From NCBI GenBank assembly GCA_964502215.1, contig CAZCUN010000024.1, positions 1 through 45,560 on the forward strand: a DNA stretch of 45,560 bases, read 5' to 3'. The position numbers and the translations under genes are program-made. The stretch is from JAALLB01 sp964502215. Its GTDB lineage: Bacteria; Pseudomonadota; Alphaproteobacteria; Rhizobiales; Rhizobiaceae. How positions within the stretch are numbered: position 1 is the first letter of the stretch; every line of letters starts with the position of its first letter. This document shows positions 1-8,263 of the stretch, one piece after another. The notes under the pieces are model-generated. The model was not told the DNA's origin. It ran no database searches and saw only the letters and a program-made list of their open reading frames with translations.

Positions 1-51
1 CTTCTCATACCCATATTGATAACCCATTTTTGAGTTATCTGGGACAGCCCC
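1..51. mobile_element. Tip of an insertion sequence (left boundary)
   Basis: Bases 5-51 are the exact reverse complement of 45514-45560. The match stops at 51, where the YHS gene sequence begins, so 51 is taken as the element's outer edge and the body lies to the left of the window. Read inwards from the edge the tip is GGGGCTGTCCCAGATAAC. A 47-bp perfect match is longer than most IS terminal repeats, so both window ends probably carry the same end of two copies in opposite orientation. No transposase is visible and the family is not assigned. Confidence 0.7.
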
Positions 52-52
52 A

Positions 53-499
53 AACTTAAATCGTCGTGAAACCTTAAAACTTGGCATTGCAGGTTTAGCT
101 TGCCTACTGCCTCTACCAGCCTATGCAAGTAAACGTATAGCAAAGAAAAATGGAACGGCTATAAGAGGCTATGACACAACTGCTTATTTCCAACATGGCA
201 AAGCTAAAAAAGGTGTTGCCTCAACAGTGGTCGAATGGAAAGGCGCTAAATGGAACTTTGCAACTGTTGCAGAGGCAGATCTATTCCGCGCTGATCCGAC
301 AAGCTTTGCTCCACAATTTGGTGGTTTTTGCACACGCGCAATGTCGTTGAAAAAAATTGTCCATGGCGACCCAGAAGTCTGGCGCATTAGAGGCAAAAAA
401 CTATACCTCTTCGCTCGCCCAGTAGGACGCGACTTCTTCGACAAAGGCCCAGACGCAATGATCGCAAAAGCCAAAGCGCACTGGAAAACACTGTCGTAA
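53..499 (+). pseudogene. YHS-domain secreted protein, 5' end removed by IS
   Basis: An open frame runs from the IS edge to TAA at 497-499. It encodes RRETLKLGIAGLACLLPLPA, a twin-arginine-like signal peptide ending in AYA, followed by a short YHS-type domain (GYDTTAYFQHGKA near the start, W-GAKWNFA, DPTSFAPQFGGFC). Homologues are small exported proteins thought to bind metal, but their role is poorly known. The coding sequence begins abruptly next to the IS boundary at 51. Upstream in frame there are only IS bases and two stops (17-22), and no ATG, GTG or TTG start before the signal peptide. The natural start codon and promoter were therefore probably cut off by the insertion. An internal ATG at 227 would omit the signal and half the domain, so it is not a credible start. 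Confidence 0.7.
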
Positions 500-627
500 G
501 CAAACAATATATCATTGCATAATTTAAAAGTATTATAATTCTGATTTTTGCTAAATTGGAGAATTATAAAGAAGATAAAATTTAGGCTAATCTATTGATA
601 TTAAACTATATTCCACGATAATCGTCC

Positions 628-663
628 TATAGTTATCGAGTTAAAATAACTATATTGTTTTTA
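628..663 (+). terminator. AT-rich hairpin, possible terminator between convergent genes
   Basis: TATAGTTAT (628-636) and ATAACTATA (646-654) form a perfect 9-bp stem with a 9-nt loop, followed on the plus strand by TTGTTTTTA. It lies between the convergent YHS and ATP-grasp genes, so it could end the plus-strand transcript. The stem is AT-only apart from one G-C pair, hence moderate confidence. The rest of 500-674 shows no gene. Confidence 0.45.
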
Positions 664-674
664 TAGCTTGGCCT

Positions 675-1453
675 TTATTTTAATTGATTAATAGCCTTTG
701 CAAGCTTAATAACATCAGCGGCATAAAAACCAGCAGCATTAATACAATTTGTTTCAATAATCTTTAGCTCTTTTGCCGTACGACAAATATCAATTACATA
801 GGCCTTAGAGTAATTAGGATTTACATCAACCATCTTTTGAGCAAATTCAAGTGCATCGTTATCAATTTCATGTCTATAAATGACTCGTGACCCTTGTTTA
901 TAAAGCGAATAGGTGACAATTTTTTCATTTACAATCCAAACGCGCCACTCGCAAAGAATGTGAGCTGGTTTAGTTAACATAAGTTTTGTATCATGTCGTA
1001 ATGCACCAAGAGGTATTTCCTCTATATCGAGAGTCATAACTTTCTGAGCAAGTTTAATTATCTCACCAGTCGACTTCACATTACCAGGTTCTTCTTTACT
1101 ATCATCAACAGGCCGTAAGAACCAATCTTTCCCGTCATCAATCAAGCGTTTAGGAATTTCACTTAACTTCATAAATAATGCATCTGCCCCATTTAATAAA
1201 AATGGATGCCATGGTTTTTCATGTACGAACGGCCTTAACTTAAATACACCTGGTTTCAAGTTATGCTTTTTAGCATACCGCAATAATGTATATGAGCCAA
1301 ACATAACAATATGCTCAGGATCATTTACAATGGGTTCTGGAACAAGCTCTCCAACGAAAGGTAAACTTTGTGCCTAGTATATGATATCTCTAGGTTATCA
1401 AGAGCTTCTGAGAGCTTTTTAGTATCTTCAAAATCTTGAAGAATCCATTGCAT
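675..1453 (-). pseudogene. ATP-grasp domain protein (DUF4343-like), frameshifted near the N-terminus
   Basis: The intact C-terminal part (MFGSYTLLRYAKKHNLKPGV onward, 675-1304) resembles ATP-grasp/DUF4343 proteins, including the segments RPFVHE, FLRPVDDSKE and CEWRVWIVN. Homologous sequence continues upstream of that ATG in the same frame (PFVGELVPEPIVNDPEHIV) until a TAG at 1374-1376. The true N-terminus (MQWILQDFEDTKKLSEALDN ... SYTRHKV) sits in another frame, starting at ATG 1451-1453. The two halves join cleanly at about 1362-1364 if one base is added. With that base restored the gene would encode 259 residues. It lies 33 bp downstream of gyrA on the same strand and may be co-transcribed. 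This is either a real -1 frameshift or a sequencing error. The substrate of the family is unknown to me. Confidence 0.7.
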
Positions 1454-1486
1454 CCTTAATAACTTTCCACATTTACATGGAAATGA

Positions 1487-4300
1487 TTAGTTCTCATTAT
1501 TATCTTGAGAACCCTCACCAGATTTAGTAACTGCTGGTGCTTCATTAGTTTCAGCGTTTGCTTGACCTTCCGCGCCTTCTTCTTCACCATCCTCATGATC
1601 AGTCTCCGTAATCCGCTCTACAGAAACAACCTTTTCGTCTTTTGCTGTTTTAAAGACCGTCACCCCTTGCGTTGAGCGGCCTGCTACGCGGATATCCTTG
1701 ATTGGGCAGCGAATGAGCTGACCACCGTCTGTCACGAGCATTACTTCATCGCTCTCATCAACTGGGAATGATGAAATCAATTCGCCATTGCGTTCATTAA
1801 CAGCCATAGCCGCGATGCCTTTACCGCCTCGCCCCGAAACGCGGTATTCATGACTAGATGAACGTTTGCCATAGCCGCGCTCAGATAAGGTCAATATGAG
1901 TTGTTCACTCTCCTGCATTTCAGCAAAACGCTCATCGCTAAGCACTTCATCTGAACCTTCGTCATCTGGATCATCTGCAACTGCTTCAACTTCACCACCT
2001 TCTTCAGCAGCCAATAAAGATCTGCGTTGTTTAAGGAATGCGGTGCGTTCCCAAGCCTCGGCCTTAGTAGGGTTAAGAATGGTCATGGAGATAACCTTAT
2101 CGCCAGGCGCCAGATTAATACCACGCACACCAACCGAATTTCGGCCTGCAAAGACACGAATATCTGTAACCTTAAAGCGAATAGATTGCCCCTTAGCAGA
2201 AGTCAGCAGAACAGTTGCATCTTCACTACATGTATCAACCCCAACAATGCCATCGTCGCCTTCAAGCTTCATGGCAATCTTGCCATTACGGTTTACAAGC
2301 TGGAAATCAGAGAGTTTGTTTCGTCGCACCGTACCTTGGGTCGTTGCAAACATGATGTTGAGGTTTTCCCAACTGTCTTCATCCTCTGGCAACGGCATGA
2401 TAGTGGTGATTGTCTCACCCTGCTCTAGCGGTAGAATATTAATCAGCGCTTTGCCACGTGCATTTGGAGCAGCAAGCGGCAGTTTCCAAACCTTAAGCTT
2501 GTAGGCAATCCCGCGCGTTGAGAAGAACAACATTGGCGTATGCGTATTTTCCACAAAGATGCGCGTTACAAAGTCTTCATCACGCGTAGACATGCCAGAG
2601 CGGCCTTTGCCGCCACGGCGTTGCGCACGATATGTATCAAGCGGCACACGTTTGATATAGCCATTATGACTAACCGTCACGACCATGTCTTCACGCGCAA
2701 TAAGATCTTCATCTTCCATATCAAAACCACCATCGGTGATTTCTGTACGGCGTGGTGTCGCAAATTCATCGCGAACTTCAATTAGTTCATCCGTAATTAT
2801 TTTCATCACACGAACACGGCTAGCTAGAATATCAAGATAATCCTTGATTTCTTCGCCAATTTTATTGAGTTCATCCGCAATCTCATCACGACCAAGCGCG
2901 GTTAAGCGTTGCAGACGTAAATCAAGAATGGCGCGCGCTTGTTCTTCTGAAAGATTGTAAGTCTCATCTGTATTAAGCTTGTGACGAGGATCATCAATCA
3001 ACAAAATCAGCGGTGCAACATCTTTTGCAGGCCAATTGCGCTCCATCAATCCTGCACGTGCAGTGGCTGGATCAGGCGCATGACGAATAAGTTTGATCAC
3101 TTCATCAATATTAGCAACCGCAATGGCAAGACCAACCAAAACATGCGCACGAATGCGAGCTTTGTTGAGTAAGAATTTGGTACGACGCGTTACAACCTCT
3201 TCACGGAAAGCAACGAATGCTTTCAACATATCCATAAGGTTCATTTGCTCAGGCTTGCCACCGTTAAGCGCTACAAAGTTACAACCAAACGAAGTTTGCA
3301 ACGGTGTAAAACGATAAAGCTGGTTTAAAACCACATCAGCAACCGCATCGCGCTTAAGCTCGATCACAACTCGGTAACCATCACGGTCAGATTCGTCGCG
3401 TATATCAGAAATACCCTCAACACGCTTATCGCGTACGAGGTCAGCCATTTTCTCAATCATAGAGGCTTTATTGACCTGATAAGGCACTTCAGTCACGACT
3501 AAGGCCTGACGATCTCCACGAATTGTCTCTTCATGAACTTTTGAACGCATTAAGACAGAACCGCGCCCTGTTTCATAGGCAGAACGAATGCCACTGCGCC
3601 CTAAAATTAATGCACCAGTTGGAAAATCAGGGCCCGGAATAATTTGCATGATTTCTTCAAGCGATATGGCAGAATTTTCCACCATAGCCAAACAACCATC
3701 AATCAACTCACCAAGATTATGAGGCGGTATATTAGTCGCCATACCAACCGCAATACCACCCGCACCATTGGCAAGCAGATTTGGGAATTTAGCAGGAAGA
3801 ACAACAGGCTCACGCTCTGAATTATCGTAGTTATCCTGAAAATCGACCGTATCTTTGTCAATATCAGACAAAAGCTCATGGGCAGCTTTTGCCATGCGCG
3901 ATTCTGTATAACGCATCGCAGCAGCTTTATCGCCATCAATAGAGCCAAAGTTACCTTGACCATCGATTAAAGGCAGACGAAGTGAGAAATCTTGCGCCAT
4001 TCTAACCATGGCGTCATAAATTGCGGTGTCACCATGTGGGTGATATTTACCAATGACATCACCAACAATACGAGCAGACTTACGATATGGTTTGTTCCAA
4101 TCGTAACCATTTTCATGCATCGAATATAATATTCTGCGGTGAACTGGCTTTAATCCATCCCGCACATCAGGAAGCGCCCTACTCACAATTACGCTCATTG
4201 CATAGTCAAGATAAGATCGGCTCATTTCCTCAATAATGGAAATTGGCTTGATCTCGGAAGGGTCGTCCCCTTGACCTGGAGTATTAGCTTCGTCGGACAA
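1487..4300 (-). CDS. gyrA: DNA gyrase subunit A
   Basis: Gyrase A cuts and rejoins DNA to add negative supercoils, working with GyrB. The 937-residue product has the winged-helix/tower breakage-reunion domain with catalytic Tyr131 (AAAMRYTE). The quinolone-determining segment HPHGDTAIYDAMVRMAQ has Thr92 and Asp96 at the places of E. coli Ser83 and Asp87. The C-terminal beta-pinwheel carries the GyrA box QRRGGKG, which marks a gyrase rather than topoisomerase IV (ParC). The tail is very acidic and slightly longer than in E. coli. The start MSDEANTPGQ fits homologues, with the conserved core beginning around IKPISIIEEM. The frameshifted ATP-grasp gene follows on the same strand, and the MarC gene is divergent. 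Confidence 0.98.
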   Translation of the reverse strand: MSDEANTPGQGDDPSEIKPISIIEEMSRSYLDYAMSVIVSRALPDVRDGLKPVHRRILYSMHENGYDWNKPYRKSARIVGDVIGKYHPHGDTAIYDAMVRMAQDFSLRLPLIDGQGNFGSIDGDKAAAMRYTESRMAKAAHELLSDIDKDTVDFQDNYDNSEREPVVLPAKFPNLLANGAGGIAVGMATNIPPHNLGELIDGCLAMVENSAISLEEIMQIIPGPDFPTGALILGRSGIRSAYETGRGSVLMRSKVHEETIRGDRQALVVTEVPYQVNKASMIEKMADLVRDKRVEGISDIRDESDRDGYRVVIELKRDAVADVVLNQLYRFTPLQTSFGCNFVALNGGKPEQMNLMDMLKAFVAFREEVVTRRTKFLLNKARIRAHVLVGLAIAVANIDEVIKLIRHAPDPATARAGLMERNWPAKDVAPLILLIDDPRHKLNTDETYNLSEEQARAILDLRLQRLTALGRDEIADELNKIGEEIKDYLDILASRVRVMKIITDELIEVRDEFATPRRTEITDGGFDMEDEDLIAREDMVVTVSHNGYIKRVPLDTYRAQRRGGKGRSGMSTRDEDFVTRIFVENTHTPMLFFSTRGIAYKLKVWKLPLAAPNARGKALINILPLEQGETITTIMPLPEDEDSWENLNIMFATTQGTVRRNKLSDFQLVNRNGKIAMKLEGDDGIVGVDTCSEDATVLLTSAKGQSIRFKVTDIRVFAGRNSVGVRGINLAPGDKVISMTILNPTKAEAWERTAFLKQRRSLLAAEEGGEVEAVADDPDDEGSDEVLSDERFAEMQESEQLILTLSERGYGKRSSSHEYRVSGRGGKGIAAMAVNERNGELISSFPVDESDEVMLVTDGGQLIRCPIKDIRVAGRSTQGVTVFKTAKDEKVVSVERITETDHEDGEEEGAEGQANAETNEAPAVTKSGEGSQDNNEN

Positions 4301-4386
4301 AAATCACCTATAAATAAATTATTCTTAGAGTTTATCCGATTCCCTTCTTGTAACCAAATCAGAGCAAATAATAATGGCCTAATTAA

Positions 4387-4414
4387 ATGTTATATTTCAG
4401 TATGTTAAAGTCAA
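4387..4414 (-). promoter_or_regulatory. Candidate sigma-70-type promoter for gyrA
   Basis: On the minus strand TTGACT (4409-4414) is followed after 16 bases by TAACAT (4387-4392), with TATAAC overlapping it. It lies about 90 bp upstream of the gyrA start in the gyrA/marC divergent gap. Visual match only. Confidence 0.35.
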
Positions 4415-4477
4415 TGTAAGAGTTATCTCCAAATAATTTCACTAGCCATCCCCACATTAGGCTGATATCGAAGTTTT

Positions 4478-5107
4478 ATGTTTGAATTAGATGCAATCTT
4501 GAACGCGTTTTTTACGCTATTTGTTACTATTGATCCGGTTGGGCTGGCGCCTATTTTCATCGGCATTACCGTTGGTATGACTAGGCAAGAACGCCTTTCT
4601 GTTGCCATGCGAGCCTGTATCATTGCTATGGGGTTAATGATGCTATTTCTTTTGGCAGGTCAGGTTATTCTGGATACATTGGGTATTACAATCCATGCAT
4701 TCCGTGTCGCAGGTGGCTTGCTGTTGTTTTATACAGCCTTTGAAATGGTTTTTGGCGCAAGACAGGAGCGCAAAGAAAAAACAAGCGAGACAGCTATTAC
4801 AAAAGATCAGATTGCCAATCTCGCAGTCTTCCCGCTCGCCTTACCATTAATTGCAGGCCCTGGCGCTATTTCAGCAACAATCCTCTTGGCAACCCAATTT
4901 GGCGGTAGCTGGGAATGGACAGGCGTTCTGCTGTTAGTAATAGCTTTTGTATTATTGCTGGTTTTCTTATCTTTCATAGCTTCAGAGCTTTTAAGCAAGT
5001 ATCTTGGTAATACAGGCCGAATGATCATGACACGGCTTTTAGGGGTTCTACTCGCAGCTTTATCAGTTCAGTTTGTAATCGATGGCATAAAAGCGCTTGT
5101 CTCTTGA
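4478..5107 (+). CDS. MarC/UPF0056 family integral membrane protein
   Basis: The 209-residue protein has six predicted membrane helices arranged as two groups of three. It has the family hallmark DPVGLAPIFIGI in the first helix pair and the related AVFPLALPLIAGPGAISATI in the second half. E. coli MarC was once linked to multiple antibiotic resistance but that role has been withdrawn, and the true function of the family is unknown. The gene is divergent from gyrA. It converges tail to tail with the YigZ-family gene, with only seven bases between the stop codons. The ATG at 4478 has only a weak upstream GAAG as ribosome site. Confidence 0.88.
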   Translation: MFELDAILNAFFTLFVTIDPVGLAPIFIGITVGMTRQERLSVAMRACIIAMGLMMLFLLAGQVILDTLGITIHAFRVAGGLLLFYTAFEMVFGARQERKEKTSETAITKDQIANLAVFPLALPLIAGPGAISATILLATQFGGSWEWTGVLLLVIAFVLLLVFLSFIASELLSKYLGNTGRMIMTRLLGVLLAALSVQFVIDGIKALVS

Positions 5108-5114
5108 ATGCTGG

Positions 5115-5678
5115 TTATTTAATTGCCGTTTTAAAAGAAGCAATATTCTCTTCCCCACCTTCAATGCTAAAGATGACACCTTCTTCGGTAAATTGACGTT
5201 CTAAAACAGATAATTCAAACAATTTAACGAACCGCTCTACATCTGATGACTTTGAAAAACTTATTGTAACTTCATGCTGCGCAATACGCTTCCATTCAAT
5301 TAAATGTGCATTCGCAATAGCTAAGTTAGAAGCGCCGGCATAGGAGCGTGCAAGGCCACCCGTACCAAGCTTTGTTCCCCCAAAATACCGCGTAACAATC
5401 ATCCCAACATTAATCAGATTAGCACCAATCAACGTTTTAAGCACAGGCATGCCAGAAGTGCCCGCAGGTTCGCCATCATCTTTAGCATTTTCATTTATTT
5501 GATTATTGTCTGATATCGTTCGAAAGGCAGTGACATGATGTGAAGCTTTTGGATGCGCTAAACGTAATTCACTAAGCTTTGCATTAAACAAAGCATGCGG
5601 CACAATGTTTGCTATGAAACGAGAATTCTTTTCCTCAAATTCGGCAGTATAAACACGTTCAACCGTGACTAGCTTCAC
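5115..5678 (-). CDS. YigZ/IMPACT family protein
   Basis: A 187-residue member of the UPF0029/IMPACT family. The N-terminal domain shows the conserved AEFEEKNSRFIANI, ASHHVTAFR, DDGEPAGTSGMPVL and VTRYFGGTKLGTGGLARSY segments. A C-terminal ferredoxin-like domain (about residues 130-187) follows. The eukaryotic homologue IMPACT affects translation control through GCN1. Bacterial YigZ is poorly characterised and was suggested to bind nucleic acid. The ATG lies 24 bases beyond the stop of the small secreted protein on the same strand, so the two are probably co-transcribed. Confidence 0.9.
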   Translation of the reverse strand: MKLVTVERVYTAEFEEKNSRFIANIVPHALFNAKLSELRLAHPKASHHVTAFRTISDNNQINENAKDDGEPAGTSGMPVLKTLIGANLINVGMIVTRYFGGTKLGTGGLARSYAGASNLAIANAHLIEWKRIAQHEVTISFSKSSDVERFVKLFELSVLERQFTEEGVIFSIEGGEENIASFKTAIK

Positions 5679-5702
5679 TTTGCTCTATCTTTCAATTGTA
5701 TA

Positions 5703-6062
5703 TTAACGGCCAGGAAGCGTAACTTTGATTTCTTTGCCTCCAAGACCATGAACAGAATCGCCAGCCCGCACAATAACGGTTTTAATACCCTTAGGAATTT
5801 TAGCACTGCCCGAACGCGTGAAAGGCTGCTCATTGACATGTGGGTGCGCCAGAACTCGGGTTCCATATACCGTACCGTCTTCACCAACGACTTCCCATTT
5901 ATTGGCATAGTGATCCCATCCCGTATCAGCATGTTTGACGGCAACAGAAAACCTAAAGTCCGTCCCACTACCAGAAACATCAACACTCACAACATCCGCC
6001 TCCCCAGCAAAAGCTGGGTTAATAAATGTAGAAACAAACAAAATACCTAGTAAACGACGCAT
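5703..6062 (-). CDS. Small secreted protein of unknown function
   Basis: The 119-residue product starts MRRLLGILFVSTFINPAFAG, a Sec signal peptide with likely cleavage after AFA. The mature part is a compact beta-rich domain with KHADTGWDHYANKWEVVGED and a His-containing RVLAHPHVNEQPF segment. It resembles small conserved periplasmic proteins of alphaproteobacteria, but no function can be named. The start at 6060-6062 is chosen because GGAG precedes it at good spacing. A TTG four codons upstream would place that ribosome site inside the gene. The YigZ-family gene follows after 24 bases. Confidence 0.7.
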   Translation of the reverse strand: MRRLLGILFVSTFINPAFAGEADVVSVDVSGSGTDFRFSVAVKHADTGWDHYANKWEVVGEDGTVYGTRVLAHPHVNEQPFTRSGSAKIPKGIKTVIVRAGDSVHGLGGKEIKVTLPGR

Positions 6063-6148
6063 AATCTTCTCCAAATTGCATAAAGCTGTTTCAAATGTTC
6101 TTGCCTAAAAGCAAAGGCATGTGCAAAAACAGCGGGAATTAGATTTAC

Positions 6149-6154
6149 TATACT
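6149..6154 (+). promoter_or_regulatory. Candidate -10 box for the CDF transporter gene
   Basis: TATACT lies 23 bases before the ATG at 6178. No good -35 box is visible 16-18 bases upstream (the region is A-rich), so this is only tentative. Confidence 0.28.
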
Positions 6155-6177
6155 GGATTCGGACATAGGCTCAAATT

Positions 6178-7134
6178 ATGGCATCAGGCTCAAAAAAAGT
6201 TATTTATGCAGCAATGATAGGCAATGGCCTTATTGCAATTGCTAAATTTGTTGGCGCATCTTTGACAGGCTCAGCTGCAATGCTATCTGAAGGCATTCAC
6301 TCAGTTGTCGATACAGGCAACCAAGGTTTGCTTTTATATGGCATAGCACGCTCAAAAAGACCTGCAGATGAAAAGCATCCATTCGGTTATGCTTCAGAAA
6401 TATATTTTTGGGCGTTCATTGTTGCCATCCTAATCTTTTCAATAGGCTCAGGCATTTCAATTTATCATGGCGTTGAAAAAGTATTACATCCTCATGCAAT
6501 CGGCGATCCTACAATCAACTATATCATCCTTATCTTGGCAATGCTTTTTGAAGGTGTTGCTTGGTGGGTTGCATATAAAGAATTTAATAGTACACGCGGA
6601 CAGAAAAGCTTCTTTGAAGCCGTTAAAGACTCAAAAGACCCAACCATCTTTACAGTACTCTTTGAAGATACAGCCGCCATGCTTGGCCTATTGGTTGCTC
6701 TTATAGGCATTTGGGTTTCTGTTACCTTTAACTTACCCATTATGGACGGCATTGCCTCTATTATAATTGGTGTCATTCTTGCGGGAACAGCACTTCTATT
6801 GGCGTTAGAAACAAAAGGGCTTTTAATTGGTGAAGCAGCAGCGCCTGAAATTGTTGAAGATATCAAAGAGCTCATTAATTCACATGAAACTATTATTGCG
6901 CTTAATGAGATTAGAACACTTCATCGTGGTCCAAATGATGTTCTTCTAGCGTTATCTGTTGATTATCGCGATGACGTTCTCGCCGGTGACGTTGAACGCA
7001 CAAATACACTCATTGAGATTGCAATTAAAGAAAAGTACCCTGTCGTAAAACGCCTCTTCCTTGAAGTACAAAGCGTAAAAGACCATCAAGACGAAATCAA
7101 ACGTGCAGAAGAAGCAAGAGCTAGCGAAGACTAA
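6178..7134 (+). CDS. Cation diffusion facilitator family transporter
   Basis: The 318-residue inner-membrane protein has six helices and a C-terminal cytoplasmic domain (from about residue 215), as in CDF metal/proton antiporters. Helix 2 carries SEGIHSVVDTGNQ with the His-x3-Asp metal site. Helix 5 carries FEDTAAMLGLLVA, in which the usual His-x3-Asp is replaced by Glu-Asp, as I recall for the SLC30A9-like subgroup. The ion could be zinc, manganese or another divalent cation and cannot be fixed from sequence. The tail is charged (DEIKRAEEARASED). It converges with the next gene, with only two bases between the stop codons. Confidence 0.88.
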   Translation: MASGSKKVIYAAMIGNGLIAIAKFVGASLTGSAAMLSEGIHSVVDTGNQGLLLYGIARSKRPADEKHPFGYASEIYFWAFIVAILIFSIGSGISIYHGVEKVLHPHAIGDPTINYIILILAMLFEGVAWWVAYKEFNSTRGQKSFFEAVKDSKDPTIFTVLFEDTAAMLGLLVALIGIWVSVTFNLPIMDGIASIIIGVILAGTALLLALETKGLLIGEAAAPEIVEDIKELINSHETIIALNEIRTLHRGPNDVLLALSVDYRDDVLAGDVERTNTLIEIAIKEKYPVVKRLFLEVQSVKDHQDEIKRAEEARASED

Positions 7135-7143
7135 CGCTAGCTC
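7118..7143. repeat. Hairpin spanning both stop codons of convergent genes
   Basis: GAGCTAGCG (7118-7126) and CGCTAGCTC (7135-7143) form a perfect 9-bp stem. The loop contains the TAA of the CDF gene, and the second arm contains the stop of the minus-strand gene. There is no clear T-run on either side, so it may be a weak terminator or an mRNA 3' end structure. Confidence 0.5.
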
Positions 7144-8174
7144 AAGCGTTTCGATGCTAAAGTTGCTGCATATATAGCTAATAAGAGTAAGCCAACTGGG
7201 AAAGTAGCTCCAATAATATCAGAGCCTATTTTTCCAGCTATACCTGAAACTAAAACAGCAATAGAAACTGGAAAAACAAACCTTAAAAATAAAAGGCATA
7301 GTTTTCCTAGAAAACCAATGTGATATATGACAGCAGAAAGAAGAACCGAAGCAAATCCGAGTGTAGCGTATTTAATGACAGTCAAAGGCCACACAAGGGC
7401 GCTAGTTTCCTGCCCCATCAATAATTTGAATACCAGAGCGTTTTCAGAAAAATCTGCTATAACTGCAATTAATATGGCTGATAAAATAATCCGCACCAAG
7501 GGTCTATTGCCACGCATTTGAAAAGCTGTTGCCAACAAAGCAAAACCTGCACCAAAAGTTATTGGAAACAAAGTATCTAATAAAAATACGATTTTTGCAG
7601 TTTGCACAGGCACTTCACCTGAAACAATACCCCCGATTGCATAAACAGCATCAACACCACCTGGCAGGTAAAACATGGCTAAACCAAATAAAATAGCGAT
7701 GCCAGTTGCAATTGCTAGAAGCACAGAAGCTGTAGAAAGAAATTGCTGATTAAAGAATGTACGTAAATTTACCTTCTCTTGCTGCGACCTGGTTTCATTC
7801 AACGTCGCTGCAATTTTTGATAGATCTTCTTTGGTATTAGTAACGCTAGAAGCGTTAGGTATAATTTCAGCAGTCTGCGTTGAAGAATTATCAATTGCCT
7901 TGCGCCAGCTAGAGGCATCTGTTGCAGCAAAACGCATTTTATCATTTTGAGATTGCGCTTCAATTTTCGCTTGTTTCTTACGCGCTTTTTTAGCAGCTTT
8001 TTTGTTTATTTTATTCCGCGTTTTTTCATCAACATAGAGTTGAGATTTTTCGTACTCATCTTCAAGTTGGGCTTTTTGTAAGTCAGAAAGCTTTTTATTA
8101 TTTAGCGATTTGTGCTTTATCTCAGCATTGCTTTTATTTTTAGACGCTTTTTTAAGTTTAAATTTTTTGGCCAT
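7137..8174 (-). CDS. Lys-rich N-terminus multi-pass membrane protein, unknown function
   Basis: I do not recognise this 345-residue protein. Residues 1-75 are extremely basic (KKFKLKKASKNKS, KINKKAAKKARKKQAK) and probably cytoplasmic and unstructured or helical. Residues 76-145 are polar with Ser/Thr/Asn. From about 147 to 341 there are six likely membrane helices (around 148-170, 195-217, 227-245, 262-285, 295-313 and 322-340). DFSENAL in the third helix region places acidic residues near the membrane. ATG at 8172-8174 begins MAKKFKLKK. It stands between the CDF gene and ssb, and nothing around it suggests a job. The basic tail could contact nucleic acid or phospholipid, which is inference only. 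Confidence 0.6.
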   Translation of the reverse strand: MAKKFKLKKASKNKSNAEIKHKSLNNKKLSDLQKAQLEDEYEKSQLYVDEKTRNKINKKAAKKARKKQAKIEAQSQNDKMRFAATDASSWRKAIDNSSTQTAEIIPNASSVTNTKEDLSKIAATLNETRSQQEKVNLRTFFNQQFLSTASVLLAIATGIAILFGLAMFYLPGGVDAVYAIGGIVSGEVPVQTAKIVFLLDTLFPITFGAGFALLATAFQMRGNRPLVRIILSAILIAVIADFSENALVFKLLMGQETSALVWPLTVIKYATLGFASVLLSAVIYHIGFLGKLCLLFLRFVFPVSIAVLVSGIAGKIGSDIIGATFPVGLLLLAIYAATLASKRLS

Positions 8175-8263
8175 GGTTTATCCAAAATTATCACAGCCGC
8201 ATCATTTAACATCATAATAGCCTGTGAAAATAAAGCAATAACAGGCATATCAATCATAATAAC

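Noticed and set aside
1896..2504. 202-codon plus-strand open frame inside gyrA
   Set aside because: Ser/Arg-rich translation of the reverse strand of gyrA with no family signal.
3990..4060. Quinolone-resistance mutation in GyrA
   Set aside because: Thr92 and Asp96 are both acceptable wild-type residues at these positions. Resistance cannot be inferred.
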